NCBI RefSeq assembly: GCF_021432385.1
Contig: NZ_JAEACT010000002.1
Coordinates: forward strand, 1,941,501 to 2,005,500
From: Clostridium hydrogenum
Lineage (GTDB): Bacteria; Bacillota; Clostridia; Clostridiales; Clostridiaceae
Reading direction: 5' to 3'
Length of the DNA: 64,000 bases
Shown: positions 1 through 9,800 of the stretch, in pieces
Layout of the letters: every line of letters begins with the position of its first letter
Position numbering within the stretch: position 1 is the first letter of the stretch
Notes under the pieces: model-generated
What the model was told of the DNA's origin: nothing
The model's input: the letters and a program-made list of their open reading frames with translations, nothing else
Database searches by the model: none
Translations under genes and position numbers: made by a program

Positions 1-1
1 C

Positions 2-403
2 CCTGATATTATATATAGTGCTGAAAAAGAGTATTCTAATTGGAAAGTAATTGACCTAGCTGGCGAGTATTCTAAAACATATGAAAACATTGATAAATTT
101 ATATTATCATTTTCTGGACTACACATACTTTATAATTGGAAATTTTCTTTTAATGATATAGATAAGCATTATAAAACATTAGATGATGGCTCAAAGGTTT
201 ATAACAAAGTGTCTAAGCATTATTTAACTACTAGTGAAACTGTTGAATTGCTATACATTGCAGGATTTTTTAGGAAAATAAGGAGAATTGGACAATATAG
301 CATTAAGTATATAACTTCTGTTGATGAACGAGACATTGATATTCAAAGGAGTACTTTTGATGTTCACCCTGCTTTTAGGAAAAAGCTTTATAATAATGCT
401 TAA
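2..403 (+). CDS. C-terminal part of an unrecognised protein (5' end outside window)
   Basis: The frame is open from the first base of the window and ends at TAA 401-403, giving about 133 residues of a longer protein. The visible part is charged and mixed alpha/beta in look, with no signal peptide, membrane segment or catalytic motif that I can name. It ends with a short DVHPAFRKKL-like tail. That tail reminded me of large P-loop ATPases of the Sll1717 type, but this is only an impression; the ATPase motifs would lie upstream of the window. An internal ATG at 209 is not the likely start, because coding-like sequence continues before it without a ribosome site. Confidence 0.55.
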   Translation, partial: PDIIYSAEKEYSNWKVIDLAGEYSKTYENIDKFILSFSGLHILYNWKFSFNDIDKHYKTLDDGSKVYNKVSKHYLTTSETVELLYIAGFFRKIRRIGQYSIKYITSVDERDIDIQRSTFDVHPAFRKKLYNNA

Positions 404-475
404 ACATAGATTTAAATTTTATAATTGCATAAGCTGTGATACCAAAAGAGGATTGTAACCTACAAACCTCTTTCA

Positions 476-1083
476 TTAACTCATCTGTTTTGTTAGAAGC
501 TTCATTATGCTTACCCGTACATAATACTTATCTGAAATAGAACTTTCATTATAATATGCCTGTAGAACATGTCCACATCTTTTATGAAATATAATACTTA
601 TAGTTTTAAGTTCATCATAACTTCTATCCTCTTCTGTAGTTCCTATCATATTAACTATAATTTTCTAAAAACTTTTGCAAGTATCAACTGTCAATGGATT
701 ATATGGTACTCTTGCCAAATCACCTTTATAATTATTCTGCTATATATACCACTTAATGCCTTCTACATGTGCCTATAGATTATATCAAAACTAATTTTGA
801 AAATTTTTTCAACCACTTCTAGGAAAAATATCTAAATTCATTGTCTAGTTGCTTTATTTCGCTATTAATACACTTGTACAGTATTTAAATTAATATAACA
901 GAAAGCTCTGGATTTTTATTATAATCGGGTACTGTTACTAGCTTCTCATTTATATCTGTATCAGCTCTTTCGTAAGTCTTATTCACATAATCAATTTGCC
1001 TATTAATTGTAAGTTTCACGTTTATTTTCCTCATTGCTTGGTACAAAAAGAGAAGCATTTAAGTTTCTCAACATATACAGTAT
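476..1083 (-). pseudogene. Decayed gene remnant, family not recognised
   Basis: This 700-base gap holds no intact gene, but the minus strand has protein-like stretches in shifting frames. From about 1083 down to 1010 one frame reads RNLNASLFVPSNEENKRETY and then stops. The neighbouring frame takes over within a few bases (885-1034, beginning MRKINVKLTINRQIDYVNKT). A third stretch of 57 codons lies at 476-649. The hand-over between frames without loss of coding character suggests a frameshifted gene that has since gathered stops. I cannot name the family. The plus-strand frame at 569-778 looks like the antisense shadow of this remnant. Confidence 0.35.
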
Positions 1084-1090
1084 AACATCT

Positions 1091-1121
1091 AAAATAGACT
1101 GAGCAAAGCCCAGTCTATTTT
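1091..1121 (-). terminator. Hairpin terminator after the TOPRIM-like gene
   Basis: An 11-bp arm AAAATAGACTG pairs with CAGTCTATTTT across a 9-base loop. It begins at the stop codon of the TOPRIM-like gene, and the arm ends in T residues on the minus strand. The T run is short, so termination may be moderate. Confidence 0.6.
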
Positions 1122-1839
1122 AAACATCATGTTTAATATTTTTAAAATCCTCACAAAACTTAAAAAAGCTAATGTAACAAGTATTCCTCAAATTTTCTAT
1201 ATCTATATTCTCTGCAATTTCATTAAAAACTTTTCTTGAACTTACTTCATTATACTGTTTAAGCACTCTATCTAAATAACACTTAGGAAAATCACTATTA
1301 GGATCATCTTCCTTGCCCCATAAAAATTCTGGTTTTTTAGGCAATTTAGGATTGGATGGCTTTTTACCAAAACATTTTTCATAAGCACTTTCATCTCCTA
1401 ATAGCCATGATTCTATCATCCTAATTGGCACCATTGGTATTCCAATCACCTCGTATGACTTACTTTTACTATTAAAAGCATTAAATCCTTCCATAATTTG
1501 ATTATATATTTCTAAGAATCTCTTTTGGGCATCATTCTCACTTTTACTTGTAGAATGTTCTCTATCTGCATCAACATAACAAATAACATACTTAATAGAT
1601 TTTTCTCTTGCTATATTGCTCAAAACAAATGATTTTATGCCGTGCCCTTTTACCTTAGAATCTTTTATACTTCTTTGCAATCTTCTATCTTTCAAGCTAT
1701 CTTTTCTAACATTTTCAAAATTGACAACTGCCATTTTCCTTATAATCGGCTGCACAGCACCTTCTAGCCATGGCTCACCTGGTAACTTAGGAGTACCATA
1801 ATCAGTTGGTCCTTCTCCACAGAGTAAAACCTCAATCAT
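1120..1839 (-). CDS. TOPRIM-like (DUF4276/RloB-like) putative nuclease of an AAA ATPase defence pair
   Basis: 239 residues from ATG 1839. A perfect AGGAGG lies 10-15 bases upstream (1852-1857) and decides this start over an in-frame ATG at 1887. The N-terminus has CGEGPTD (Glu9, Asp13) and a second acidic motif VDADRE at about 89-94, the Glu ... DxD layout of TOPRIM metal sites. A later IESWLLGDE segment is typical of DUF4276-like proteins. Family knowledge: TOPRIM/DUF4276 proteins often follow AAA ATPases in OLD-, PARIS- and AbiL-like phage-defence pairs. The start overlaps the end of the ATPase gene by 8 bases, so translation is probably coupled. The defence role is inferred from the pairing; the family assignment is by motif only. 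Confidence 0.65.
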   Translation of the reverse strand: MIEVLLCGEGPTDYGTPKLPGEPWLEGAVQPIIRKMAVVNFENVRKDSLKDRRLQRSIKDSKVKGHGIKSFVLSNIAREKSIKYVICYVDADREHSTSKSENDAQKRFLEIYNQIMEGFNAFNSKSKSYEVIGIPMVPIRMIESWLLGDESAYEKCFGKKPSNPKLPKKPEFLWGKEDDPNSDFPKCYLDRVLKQYNEVSSRKVFNEIAENIDIENLRNTCYISFFKFCEDFKNIKHDV

Positions 1840-3034
1840 TAGTTTTATCCTCCTCATTTTTAAGAGTTTCAACAATTTCTGTTTCACTCATATTGAGCCA
1901 TACCTCTCCTGGATACATGTATTCAAGCTTTTCTTTCATTTCTTTATTTAAAAATAGAGGTTTACTATAAGCTTTTCCAGATTCATCCCTCCATATGAAT
2001 ACAATACTATCTGCTTCAAAATAATCAAGTATAACAGTACTATGTGTAGTTACAACAATTTGCCTATTATAATTTTGGCATATTTCTTTTAAGTCATTAA
2101 CCAAACTGCTTGCTAAATAAGGATTTATTCCGTCTTCTATTTCATCTAAAAGTACAACTCCTAATACTTTACTAATTTCTGCAATAGCCGCAATTGCTAT
2201 CATCCTCAAAATGCCATCACTTTGATAAACTGATTTTATCTCTATTTTATTAGAATTGTATTTCTCATATATGCTCATTTGAAGCCACTTTGCCTTACCC
2301 TTAACAACAGTATCTACGTTTTCTACAAAAGGAACATATTTTTTAAGCCTATTATTTAATTCTGATTTTTGAGCATTACTTAATCCATGAATAAATGATG
2401 CTAACTTCTCTCCACCAAGTCCAATATCATTAGTCTTCCCTCTGCTGCTTCTATTTCTTATTTTTTCAGTAGATAATAATTCAAATGAATCTGATTGAAT
2501 TAAAAAACTTTTTATTTTACAAAGTTCCGGATACTTATCTTTATCTTTTTCTTCATCAATGTTTTTCATAAAAGAAGCTGTTAAATCTATATTAGGTAAA
2601 GTTTCATTTTTTCCATCTAACCTATTAAATCTTTCTATATTTCTAGAATAATATCGTAATAACGTAGTTTTATTTGTTTTATTATAAACTTTCTCACCTG
2701 TAAAAAACAACTTATTTTCAGTCTTATTACTATTAAAAGTAATTTCCCATATTAATTCTTCATTGCCATCAATGTCAAACTCAAATGTTGTTCTAAACGT
2801 AATTTGCCTCTTACTACTGCTACTTAGCTGTGACTTTAAATCTGAAGGTTCCCAACCTCTAGATTGTATATAACTATCTATGTCCATCTTTACTATATTG
2901 CATAACAAGTCTATTGCCTGAAGAATTGTACTTTTTCCACTACCATTTCCACCAATCAATACTGTAAGTGGCTTTAAATCTATGTTAAAATCATTTAATG
3001 CCTTAAAATTATCAATATAAATACCTTTAATCAT
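1832..3034 (-). CDS. AAA/ABC-type ATPase of the OLD/RecF-like (AAA_15/AAA_21) class
   Basis: 400 residues from ATG 3034, chosen because AGGTGAT lies just upstream; a start at 3055 lacks a site. The N-terminus IKGIYIDNFKAL is the usual opening of SMC/RecF/OLD-like ATPases. It is followed by Walker A GGNGSGKST at 28-36. Near residue 295 comes Walker B VVLLDEIEDG, then a switch histidine in QIVVTTHSTVILDYF. About 240 residues of mixed sequence lie between the Walker motifs, where these proteins carry a helical insertion. No membrane segment is seen. It is the first gene of a two-gene operon with the TOPRIM-like protein, overlapping by 8 bases. By analogy with paired ATPase/nuclease systems it would sense phage or DNA ends and control the partner; that role is inference. 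Confidence 0.75.
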   Translation of the reverse strand: MIKGIYIDNFKALNDFNIDLKPLTVLIGGNGSGKSTILQAIDLLCNIVKMDIDSYIQSRGWEPSDLKSQLSSSSKRQITFRTTFEFDIDGNEELIWEITFNSNKTENKLFFTGEKVYNKTNKTTLLRYYSRNIERFNRLDGKNETLPNIDLTASFMKNIDEEKDKDKYPELCKIKSFLIQSDSFELLSTEKIRNRSSRGKTNDIGLGGEKLASFIHGLSNAQKSELNNRLKKYVPFVENVDTVVKGKAKWLQMSIYEKYNSNKIEIKSVYQSDGILRMIAIAAIAEISKVLGVVLLDEIEDGINPYLASSLVNDLKEICQNYNRQIVVTTHSTVILDYFEADSIVFIWRDESGKAYSKPLFLNKEMKEKLEYMYPGEVWLNMSETEIVETLKNEEDKTND

Positions 3035-3056
3035 TTTATCACCTCTTTTTCTCATG

Positions 3057-3113
3057 GATATAAACCCCTTGGAACTTGCAAATTAATTTTGGTAGTTAAA
3101 ACGGTATATCTAT
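3057..3113. repeat. R1 repeat, shortened copy
   Basis: A shortened R1 element lacking the central hairpin: an ATAAACC-like left end, then GGAACTTGCAAATTAATTTT, and a GGTATATCT-like right end. It lies 23 bases before the start codon of the AAA ATPase gene, the same relative position as other R1 copies. Confidence 0.6.
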
Positions 3114-3146
3114 AATTATAACCAAAGTTTTAGTGTTTAATAGTTA

Positions 3147-3521
3147 TTATTTATTTCCCCCACAGCAATTTTTATATTTCTTCCCACTCCCACATGGGCA
3201 AGGGTCATTTCTACCTACCTTGTTTTCATTTCTTACAGGCATTGAATTAGCTTCACCATCAAAATTTTCTTCTTCCAAACCACAATCTAATAATTTGGAT
3301 AATTTATAACTATATCTTATCTCATTAAAACTTTCTTTACCTTTCATAATATAATAGAGTTCTTCTATTAAAACTGAAGCTATCATTTCTTTTGCTTTTT
3401 CTTCTGTATATCCCATGCTTATCAGCTTTTGCAAAGTTTCATTTGTGCACTTAGGATTATTATCCCTAATTTGATTATCTACAACTTCTAATATACTTTT
3501 TTTTAATCTATGATTTGCCAA
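3147..3521 (-). CDS. SEC-C motif protein
   Basis: 124 residues with a TTG start at 3521; GGAG lies 12 bases upstream. The last 25 residues hold a complete SEC-C zinc motif, [13 protein letters not shown] (Cys108, Cys110, Cys119, Cys120), as found at the end of SecA and in many small bacterial proteins. The middle segment around residues 25-50 ([11 protein letters not shown]) resembles a UBA-like three-helix unit. There is no catalytic domain, and the function is unknown; SEC-C motifs bind zinc and often ribosomes or SecB in SecA. It stands alone on the minus strand. Confidence 0.75.
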   Translation of the reverse strand: MANHRLKKSILEVVDNQIRDNNPKCTNETLQKLISMGYTEEKAKEMIASVLIEELYYIMKGKESFNEIRYSYKLSKLLDCGLEEENFDGEANSMPVRNENKVGRNDPCPCGSGKKYKNCCGGNK

Positions 3522-3643
3522 TTTATTTTTCTGCTCCTTTAAATATAAAATACTTGAATTTCAAAATTGATTCTTAGCGAAATGCTATCTTTTAAGCATT
3601 ATACTACATATATAGTTTCTATGTAAACTAATCTCACTATGTA

Positions 3644-3781
3644 TTATTGCCATTCTTTTAATAATCTAGGCTTTAAATTCTTGACGCACTGCGTCAACAT
3701 TTCATAAACTTCATCGACCAGTTTATAAAAAGCTTCAACTATTGAATTTTCTTTTAAATTTTTAAAGTATTCATTTTTTCA
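3644..3781 (-). pseudogene. Short coding-like remnant without a start
   Basis: About 44 codons open on the minus strand and ending at TAA 3644, containing FYKLVDEVYEMLTQCVKNL. There is no start codon or ribosome site; stops precede it. It looks like the tail of a lost gene, perhaps mobile-element derived, but I cannot assign it. The rest of 3522-4055 shows nothing coding. Confidence 0.25.
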
Positions 3782-4055
3782 CAATTAGGGATAAACTATT
3801 TATGTCTTTAATTAGACATCTACTTATGTTTTTATATTTGCGGTTGGCTATACCTGCATATATAAAAACATGGGAGTTTTTTTCCACTTAACGGCATAAG
3901 CCTTTTTTTCTACTTGCTTAACAAGTGGTTTCCTTCGTTACACAATAAAGCCACGGCAAACTATACCGCGGCACAATATACATTGGAATATTTGGCTGTC
4001 GCACGAATTTATTTTATAAACAAATTTTAAAAAATACGAACCTTTATTCAAATTA

Positions 4056-4257
4056 CGGATGACGGAGTACAGTGAAGGATGATTTTCTTCGGCTTTGCTA
4101 CAGAAAATCTTAAAACTTATTTTTTGATTACTTACGCAATCGTAGTATCAATGTTGTTCAGCGAAGCTGACAACATATAAGTTTAAAATTTACCTGACGC
4201 AAGGAAAGGTAAATCATCCTTCTTTGTACTCTGTACTTTATACTTTGTACTCTGCTT
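4056..4257. repeat. R2 multi-hairpin repeat after the PPTase gene
   Basis: A full R2 copy. An outer stem (GAGTACAGTGAAGGATGATTT with its complement at 4200-4250) encloses a stem AATCTTAAAACTTAT/ATAAGTTTAAAATT. Small hairpins with GCTTTGC, TTACGCAA and GCGAAGC-type loops sit inside. It begins 12 bases beyond the stop codon of the phosphopantetheinyl transferase gene, so it may work as a terminator or mRNA 3' end. Confidence 0.8.
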
Positions 4258-4268
4258 AACCCCTAAAC

Positions 4269-4967
4269 TTACACCATACTAATAAGCTCCAAAATCTTAT
4301 CATAACTCATAATATTTGTATTTAAATCGTAACTTTCCTTTTTTGAGCAGGTAGTTAATACATAATTTTCATCGATTTTATGCGTTTTAAAATATACTTT
4401 TAAATTCTCATTATTAAAATGCCTCATGCAAGTATTATCCTGCGAATCAATAACTAAAGGAAATGAATTTAAAGGTATCGACAAGCCTTTTCCTTGCAGT
4501 TTTACATAGCTTTCCTTTGCAGTCCATAGTCTAAAAAAGCCTTCAGCCCTTTCGCTGTCATTTTTACTTAATAACCACCTATATTCATTTTGATCAAAAA
4601 ATCTTTTGGATATATCCAAATATTCCATTTCGTGTATTTCTTCTATATCAATTCCTACTATCTCGTCATCTATAGCAGCCGCTACCCATTTACCTGAATG
4701 TGATATATTGAAATGAAAATTAGGGTTGTTTTTTATTGTAGGCTTGCCGTACTTATTATACTCATATATTATTTCATAATTTTTCATTTGCAATTTGCTG
4801 CAAATAATACCTCTAATTAAAACATCAGAAATTAAGCCTCTTAGCATGTCCTTCTCATTTCTAAACCTGTTTATTTTATCTTTTTTTTCAAGGCTAATGT
4901 ATGATAAAAACTTTTCTTTCAATACTTCACTTAATTTATTATCAATATTAATAGCATATACTTCCAT
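4269..4967 (-). CDS. Sfp-type 4'-phosphopantetheinyl transferase
   Basis: 232 residues, usual Sfp length. It transfers phosphopantetheine from CoA to the serine of carrier domains, turning apo-ACP/PCP into the active form. Family motifs are present: FHFNISHSG (85-92), VGIDIEE (104-110) with the magnesium-binding Asp and Glu, and WTAKESYVKLQGKG (148-161). GAGGG lies 10 bases before the ATG. It is the last gene of the biosynthetic cluster and presumably serves the four carrier domains encoded upstream. A perfect 48-base hairpin and an R1 repeat separate it from the FAAL gene, so it may be expressed partly on its own. Confidence 0.92.
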   Translation of the reverse strand: MEVYAINIDNKLSEVLKEKFLSYISLEKKDKINRFRNEKDMLRGLISDVLIRGIICSKLQMKNYEIIYEYNKYGKPTIKNNPNFHFNISHSGKWVAAAIDDEIVGIDIEEIHEMEYLDISKRFFDQNEYRWLLSKNDSERAEGFFRLWTAKESYVKLQGKGLSIPLNSFPLVIDSQDNTCMRHFNNENLKVYFKTHKIDENYVLTTCSKKESYDLNTNIMSYDKILELISMV

Positions 4968-4989
4968 TAATCAATTTCCCTCTTTTTAA

Positions 4990-5092
4990 AGATATACCAT
5001 TGTGAAACTTAAAATTAATTTGTACCAAAATGCCGTCTCCTAGGCATTGTAGTTCACATTAATTTTAATAGTTGAACTGGTATATCTATATT
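4990..5092. repeat. R1 repeat upstream of the PPTase gene
   Basis: A palindromic element of about 100 bases with AGATATACCA and TGGTATATCT ends and an inner CAAAATGCC arm whose partner has partly decayed. It starts 23 bases before the PPTase ATG, in the 5' leader. Confidence 0.75.
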
Positions 5093-5095
5093 TAT

Positions 5096-5143
5096 GCTAT
5101 GTTTTAAATAAGTGTTGATTTTCACACTTATTTAAAACATAGC
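5096..5143 (-). terminator. Perfect 48-base hairpin after the FAAL gene
   Basis: Arms of 20 bases (GCTATGTTTTAAATAAGTGT and its exact complement) around an 8-base TGATTTTC loop. It lies 7 bases past the FAAL stop codon and so may end or slow the main operon transcript. The same hairpin recurs at 55508 and, with its loop reversed, at 56696, so it is a repeat and not just a local terminator. Confidence 0.6.
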
Positions 5144-5149
5144 CTTTAT

Positions 5150-6865
5150 TTATATTAGATTAGCTATTTCATTAATTACATCGCTAAACTCACCATCATA
5201 ATACATTTCGCTTAGTTTGTATCTTTGGATTTTTCCACTGGTAGTTTTAGGAATATATTTTACAGGTATAACATGTTTAATATCAACAGCATATTTACCT
5301 TTTATAAAGCTCTTTATGTCTTCTATATATTTAATAAAATCCTCTATTTTTCTTTTAAAAAGAATAAATATGATTAAACTGTTATTATGACTACATACAG
5401 CTATTCTTCCAGTATCTATATTATCTAGAATTTCACATTCCTTTTCAATATTGTGTGCATAATAGCTTGTACCATTTATGTTTATCAAGTCCTGTGATCT
5501 ACCTATTAAAACCAATTTATTATCTTTTACAAATCCTAAATCAGTAGTATTAAGCCATCCTTCCTCATTTATATTCTTTTTAGTAAGATTATAATTATTA
5601 TAGTATTGTTTTGTTACATTGTCACCTTTTATATGAACATATCCAACAATATCTTCTCCATAAATTTCATTATTTTTTCCTGTTATTCTAATACTGCAAT
5701 TATTTAAATTATTTCCTTCCTTTACTAGCTCTATAAATTCTGTTTTGTTCTCACATTTTTCATTAAACTCGATTACCTTATCACCAATTCCAAGCTTATC
5801 TTTTCTAACAGTAATAGTCTCGAATTTTTTATTTGGATCTGGAAAAGCTACTGCAAGACTTGCTTCTGCCATACCATATACAGGATACATGGCTTTTTCT
5901 GATAAACCGTATTTTTTTAATTTAGTAATAAATTCATTAATTATTTCTATGGATATAGGCTCCGCCCCATTATATATTTTTCTTATACAACTTAAATCCC
6001 ACTCATCAATTTCTTTTCTTTTAATATTATCCAAAAAGTATCTAAGTCCAAAATTCGATGAAGCTGCAATAGTAGCCCTATGCTCATTAATTTTTTCCAT
6101 CCATAAGATGGGACCTCTTATAAATAATGAATTTTTCATAATAAATTGATTTATACCATATACAAGAGGATATAGGTGAAAGCCAATCATACCCATATCA
6201 TGCGTAAGCGGCATCCAGCTTAGGGTTGAATCCTCCTTTGTGCTATTTGAATTTGCAATAATATCGCCTATATTTGTAATTAAATTTTTATTTGTCAAAA
6301 CAACTCCCTTACAGTCTCCTGTAGCTCCAGAGGAAAATTGTATATATGCTATGTCATTTTCATTAGATTTTTTTATTATTCCATATCCATTATCCTCTAC
6401 TAATTTTTCTAAAGGCACAATTCTATCCTTTAGGCTGCAAAATAGTAGTTCTTCTTCCTTATCTTTTTCCAATTCATTTAAGGCAGCATAACACTTATCA
6501 TCAATTATTACTCTAGGATTTTTGAGGGTTTTAAATACTCTTAATATTTTTGTTAAGTTTTCTCTGAATCCCACGGAAACAGGAACTGGTATTATTTTTC
6601 CAAGTATGCATGCCCAAAAAGTATATATAAAATACTCATTTTTATCATCACCAATTTGTAATATTAATTCTGTTCCTTCATCAATCCCTAAGCTCTGAAG
6701 GTTATATAAAACCTTTAAGGCTTTTTCATATAATGATTTATAAGGAATAAATTTTTCTTTATCTCTTGCATTAATAATACAAATGCCATTTTCAGTATTT
6801 TCATTGTGGTGTTTTACTAGTGCCTGTGCTAATGTGTTTATATTTATCTTATTCAATATTCTCAC
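5150..6865 (-). CDS. Free-standing fatty-acyl-AMP ligase (FAAL-like)
   Basis: 571 residues, a full-length adenylate-forming enzyme. Visible motifs are FSSGATGDCKG (177-187, phosphate loop), SWMPLTHDMG (216-225, the WMPxxHDMG signature of the FAAL group), YGMAEASLA (330-338), TTDLG (440-444) and KTTSGKIQR (540-548) with the catalytic lysine. FAALs make acyl-adenylates and pass them to an ACP, not to CoA. A second, homologous FAAL is fused to the PKS, so this one may load a different acid or a different carrier. It starts 11 bases after the PKS stop. The start is either GTG 6865, which almost touches its AGGAG, or TTG 6856, better spaced. No carrier domain is attached. Confidence 0.85.
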   Translation of the reverse strand: MRILNKININTLAQALVKHHNENTENGICIINARDKEKFIPYKSLYEKALKVLYNLQSLGIDEGTELILQIGDDKNEYFIYTFWACILGKIIPVPVSVGFRENLTKILRVFKTLKNPRVIIDDKCYAALNELEKDKEEELLFCSLKDRIVPLEKLVEDNGYGIIKKSNENDIAYIQFSSGATGDCKGVVLTNKNLITNIGDIIANSNSTKEDSTLSWMPLTHDMGMIGFHLYPLVYGINQFIMKNSLFIRGPILWMEKINEHRATIAASSNFGLRYFLDNIKRKEIDEWDLSCIRKIYNGAEPISIEIINEFITKLKKYGLSEKAMYPVYGMAEASLAVAFPDPNKKFETITVRKDKLGIGDKVIEFNEKCENKTEFIELVKEGNNLNNCSIRITGKNNEIYGEDIVGYVHIKGDNVTKQYYNNYNLTKKNINEEGWLNTTDLGFVKDNKLVLIGRSQDLININGTSYYAHNIEKECEILDNIDTGRIAVCSHNNSLIIFILFKRKIEDFIKYIEDIKSFIKGKYAVDIKHVIPVKYIPKTTSGKIQRYKLSEMYYDGEFSDVINEIANLI

Positions 6866-6876
6866 GCTCCTGACTC

Positions 6877-9800
6877 TTAATCTAATTTCAAATCACGACT
6901 TAATTTATAAGCTGATTCTTGTTTGTCCTTAGGACTTAAAGTTACAATATCTTCTATCTTCTTTATATTAAAATTTGTAAATGTATCCTTTTTAAAAGTT
7001 ATTTTATACTCTTTATTTTCAAAAGGGTAAGTTGGTAAAACCACCTTGCTTGTAGTGCACCCTTGATATATATTTTTAGGATTGTAACCTACATTAAGAA
7101 CATACAATTTTCCCAAATTTAAAAGTAAATTTTCTTCTGCGGAAGCTTTTGAATTTTCATTTACTAATTCACTTTTTAAATTCAAAGCTACAAGTTCTTC
7201 TTTCAAATTGCTATCATCTCCAAAATACAATACAATTTGTTTTTCCTTTACAATTTCACTTAAATTATTATATAAACCATTTTCAAAGGTTAAATCTAAA
7301 ACATATAAAACTTCTTCTCCATCTGGACAATTTAATATTCCCTGTTCTGTTACAAGCGGACATGCAAGCTTAGCCTTATTATTCCAATCGGTGCAAATAT
7401 TTTCTTCTAGAATTATATTTATTGCTTGATTGATACTAATCTTACCTGTTAATACAGCACCACTTAATATACCGAGGCCCCTTACTACTATAGTCTCAAT
7501 TTTAATTTCCAAATTTTTTATTAGCACGCCAAAGGAATATTCTAAGAAAAAGGCTTGCAATTTTTCATAACTTTCCTTTCCTATTTTTGTCATAGCTCTT
7601 ATATTTTCATATTCTTCAATGCATTTAGAATATGCTTCATCAAAAGCTTTATATCTATTTTGTAAGCTTTCTATGTCCTTCTTACTCATTTTTAAATTTC
7701 CATCATAAAGCAAGTGGCATATTGCTTCCTTTTTAGGGTTAGCTTTATATTTATACATTCCAGGTGCAAGCTCACCATTTAAAGCGGCCTCTAGTTTTTT
7801 TATAAATTCTTCCCTTGAAGCAGCTATTATGGCCATCCTATAAGAAAGTTGTTTTTGATTTTCATTCATTGTAGAGCATATATCTTCCATTGCTATATTG
7901 GGATTGTTATTTATATAATTTATTAAATTCTTTGATATTTTCTTTACAGCAGCTTCACTGCCTCCGGTTATTTGTAAAACACTTGTCAATTCTTTATCAT
8001 CACATTTTTTTACACTTCTAGAAGGTGCCTCTTCAAGCACTATGTGTGCATTAGTTCCTCCAAATCCAAAAGCATTTACACCAGCTCTTAATACTTCTCC
8101 TTCTTTAGCTGTCCAACTTACATTCTCCTTTGCTACAACAAATGGTGTAGTTTTAAAATTTATATTATCATTTGGGTTTTCAAAATTAGCAACCTTTGGA
8201 ATTGTGTTGTGCTTCATAGCAAGTACTACTTTAATTAAACTTACCAATCCTGAAGCTGACAGCATATGTCCTATTGAAGCTTTTACAGAACTTATATTAC
8301 AAAAACTATTTTTATCTGTGAATGCTCTAAAAGCCTTTGTCATACCTTGAATTTCAATAGGATCTCCCAAAGGGGTTCCTGTCCCATGAGCCTCAATATA
8401 AGATACAGTTTCTGGATTAATTCCCGCATTTCTGTATGCTTGTTCTATTGCAATTGCTTGCCCATTTGGATTTGGCGCAGTTATTCCTTGTGAATGTCCA
8501 TCGTTGCTTATGGCAGAACCTTTTATAACTGCATATATGTTATCATTATCTTCTACTGCCTTGGACAATGGCTTTATTACTATTGCCCCTACGCCTTCAG
8601 ATAAAATCATACCATCTGCTGCCTTATCAAAGGGTCTGCAGCTTCCAGTTTTTGAAATAGCATTTAACCTGCTCATGGAGATAAATGGAATAGAATTTGT
8701 ATTTAGATTTACTCCACCAACAATTGCCATTTGATCTGGATTTGATCTTAAATTTTCACAAGCTAAATGAAGCGCCACTAACGAAGATGAACATGCTGTG
8801 TTAATGGAAAGGCTTGGTCCAACAAGATTTAAGCAATGACTTACACGTGAAGCCACCTCATTTAATCCATTTCCTGCAACTGAATCTGATATTAGTTCCT
8901 TTGGCTTTAACACCTGAAGCAACGTATTTTTAATTTTTTCTTTGTACTGAACATCTATACTATTAAACCAATCACTATTTTCAAATTTTTCTTCAATAAC
9001 CTTGTAACTACGATAATTTAAAAAATGTTCCATGTACCCGTTTTGCTCGCAACCAACAAAAACTCCAATCTTATTTGTTTTATATTTGCCAATGTATCCT
9101 GCACCTTGAAGTGCTTCAAAGGCAACCTCTAAAAATATTCTTTGCTGTGGATCCATTACCTCTGCTTCTTTAGGCGATATTCCAAAGAACAAAGGATCAA
9201 AACCATAAAGATTATTTATGAAACCACCATATTTCGTATAGGTTTTATGCGATATTCCCATTTCAGAACTGTATTCTTCTTCCTTTGACCATCTATCCTC
9301 TGGGATCTCCTTTACTACTATTTCTCCTTTATTCAAAATATCCCAATACTCTTCTAAATTATCCGCACCTGGTATTCTAAGTGACATACCTATAATAGCT
9401 ATATCATCATTTTCCTTATTTTTTTCTAAAACTTCCTTTTTTTCATATTTATCAGACTCAATTTCTCTTGCTTCGTTAGCAGTAAAATATTCTTCCTCGA
9501 TATAATTTGCAAGAGCCCTAGGTGTTTGGTATTCAAATATTAAGGTAGGATATAATTCTTTGTTAAGCGTAGAACTTAAATTTGTCATTATTTTTACAGC
9601 ACCTATTGAATCAAGCCCTAAATCCATAAAATTAGTATCTAACTCAAGCTGCTCCTCTTCAATTTTAAGTACCTCTGCTATTACCTTGTATATTGAAGCT
9701 TTATTTTCCTTAATTTCAGCGTGAGTTAATATTTGAGGTTCTTTTTCAATTTTAATTTCTAATTTTTCTTCCTTATTATTTTCTTTCTCTTCCTTATGAA

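Noticed and set aside
569-778. A 69-codon plus-strand frame in the first gap
   Set aside because: Low-complexity composition, no ribosome site; the opposite strand shows remnants of a decayed gene.
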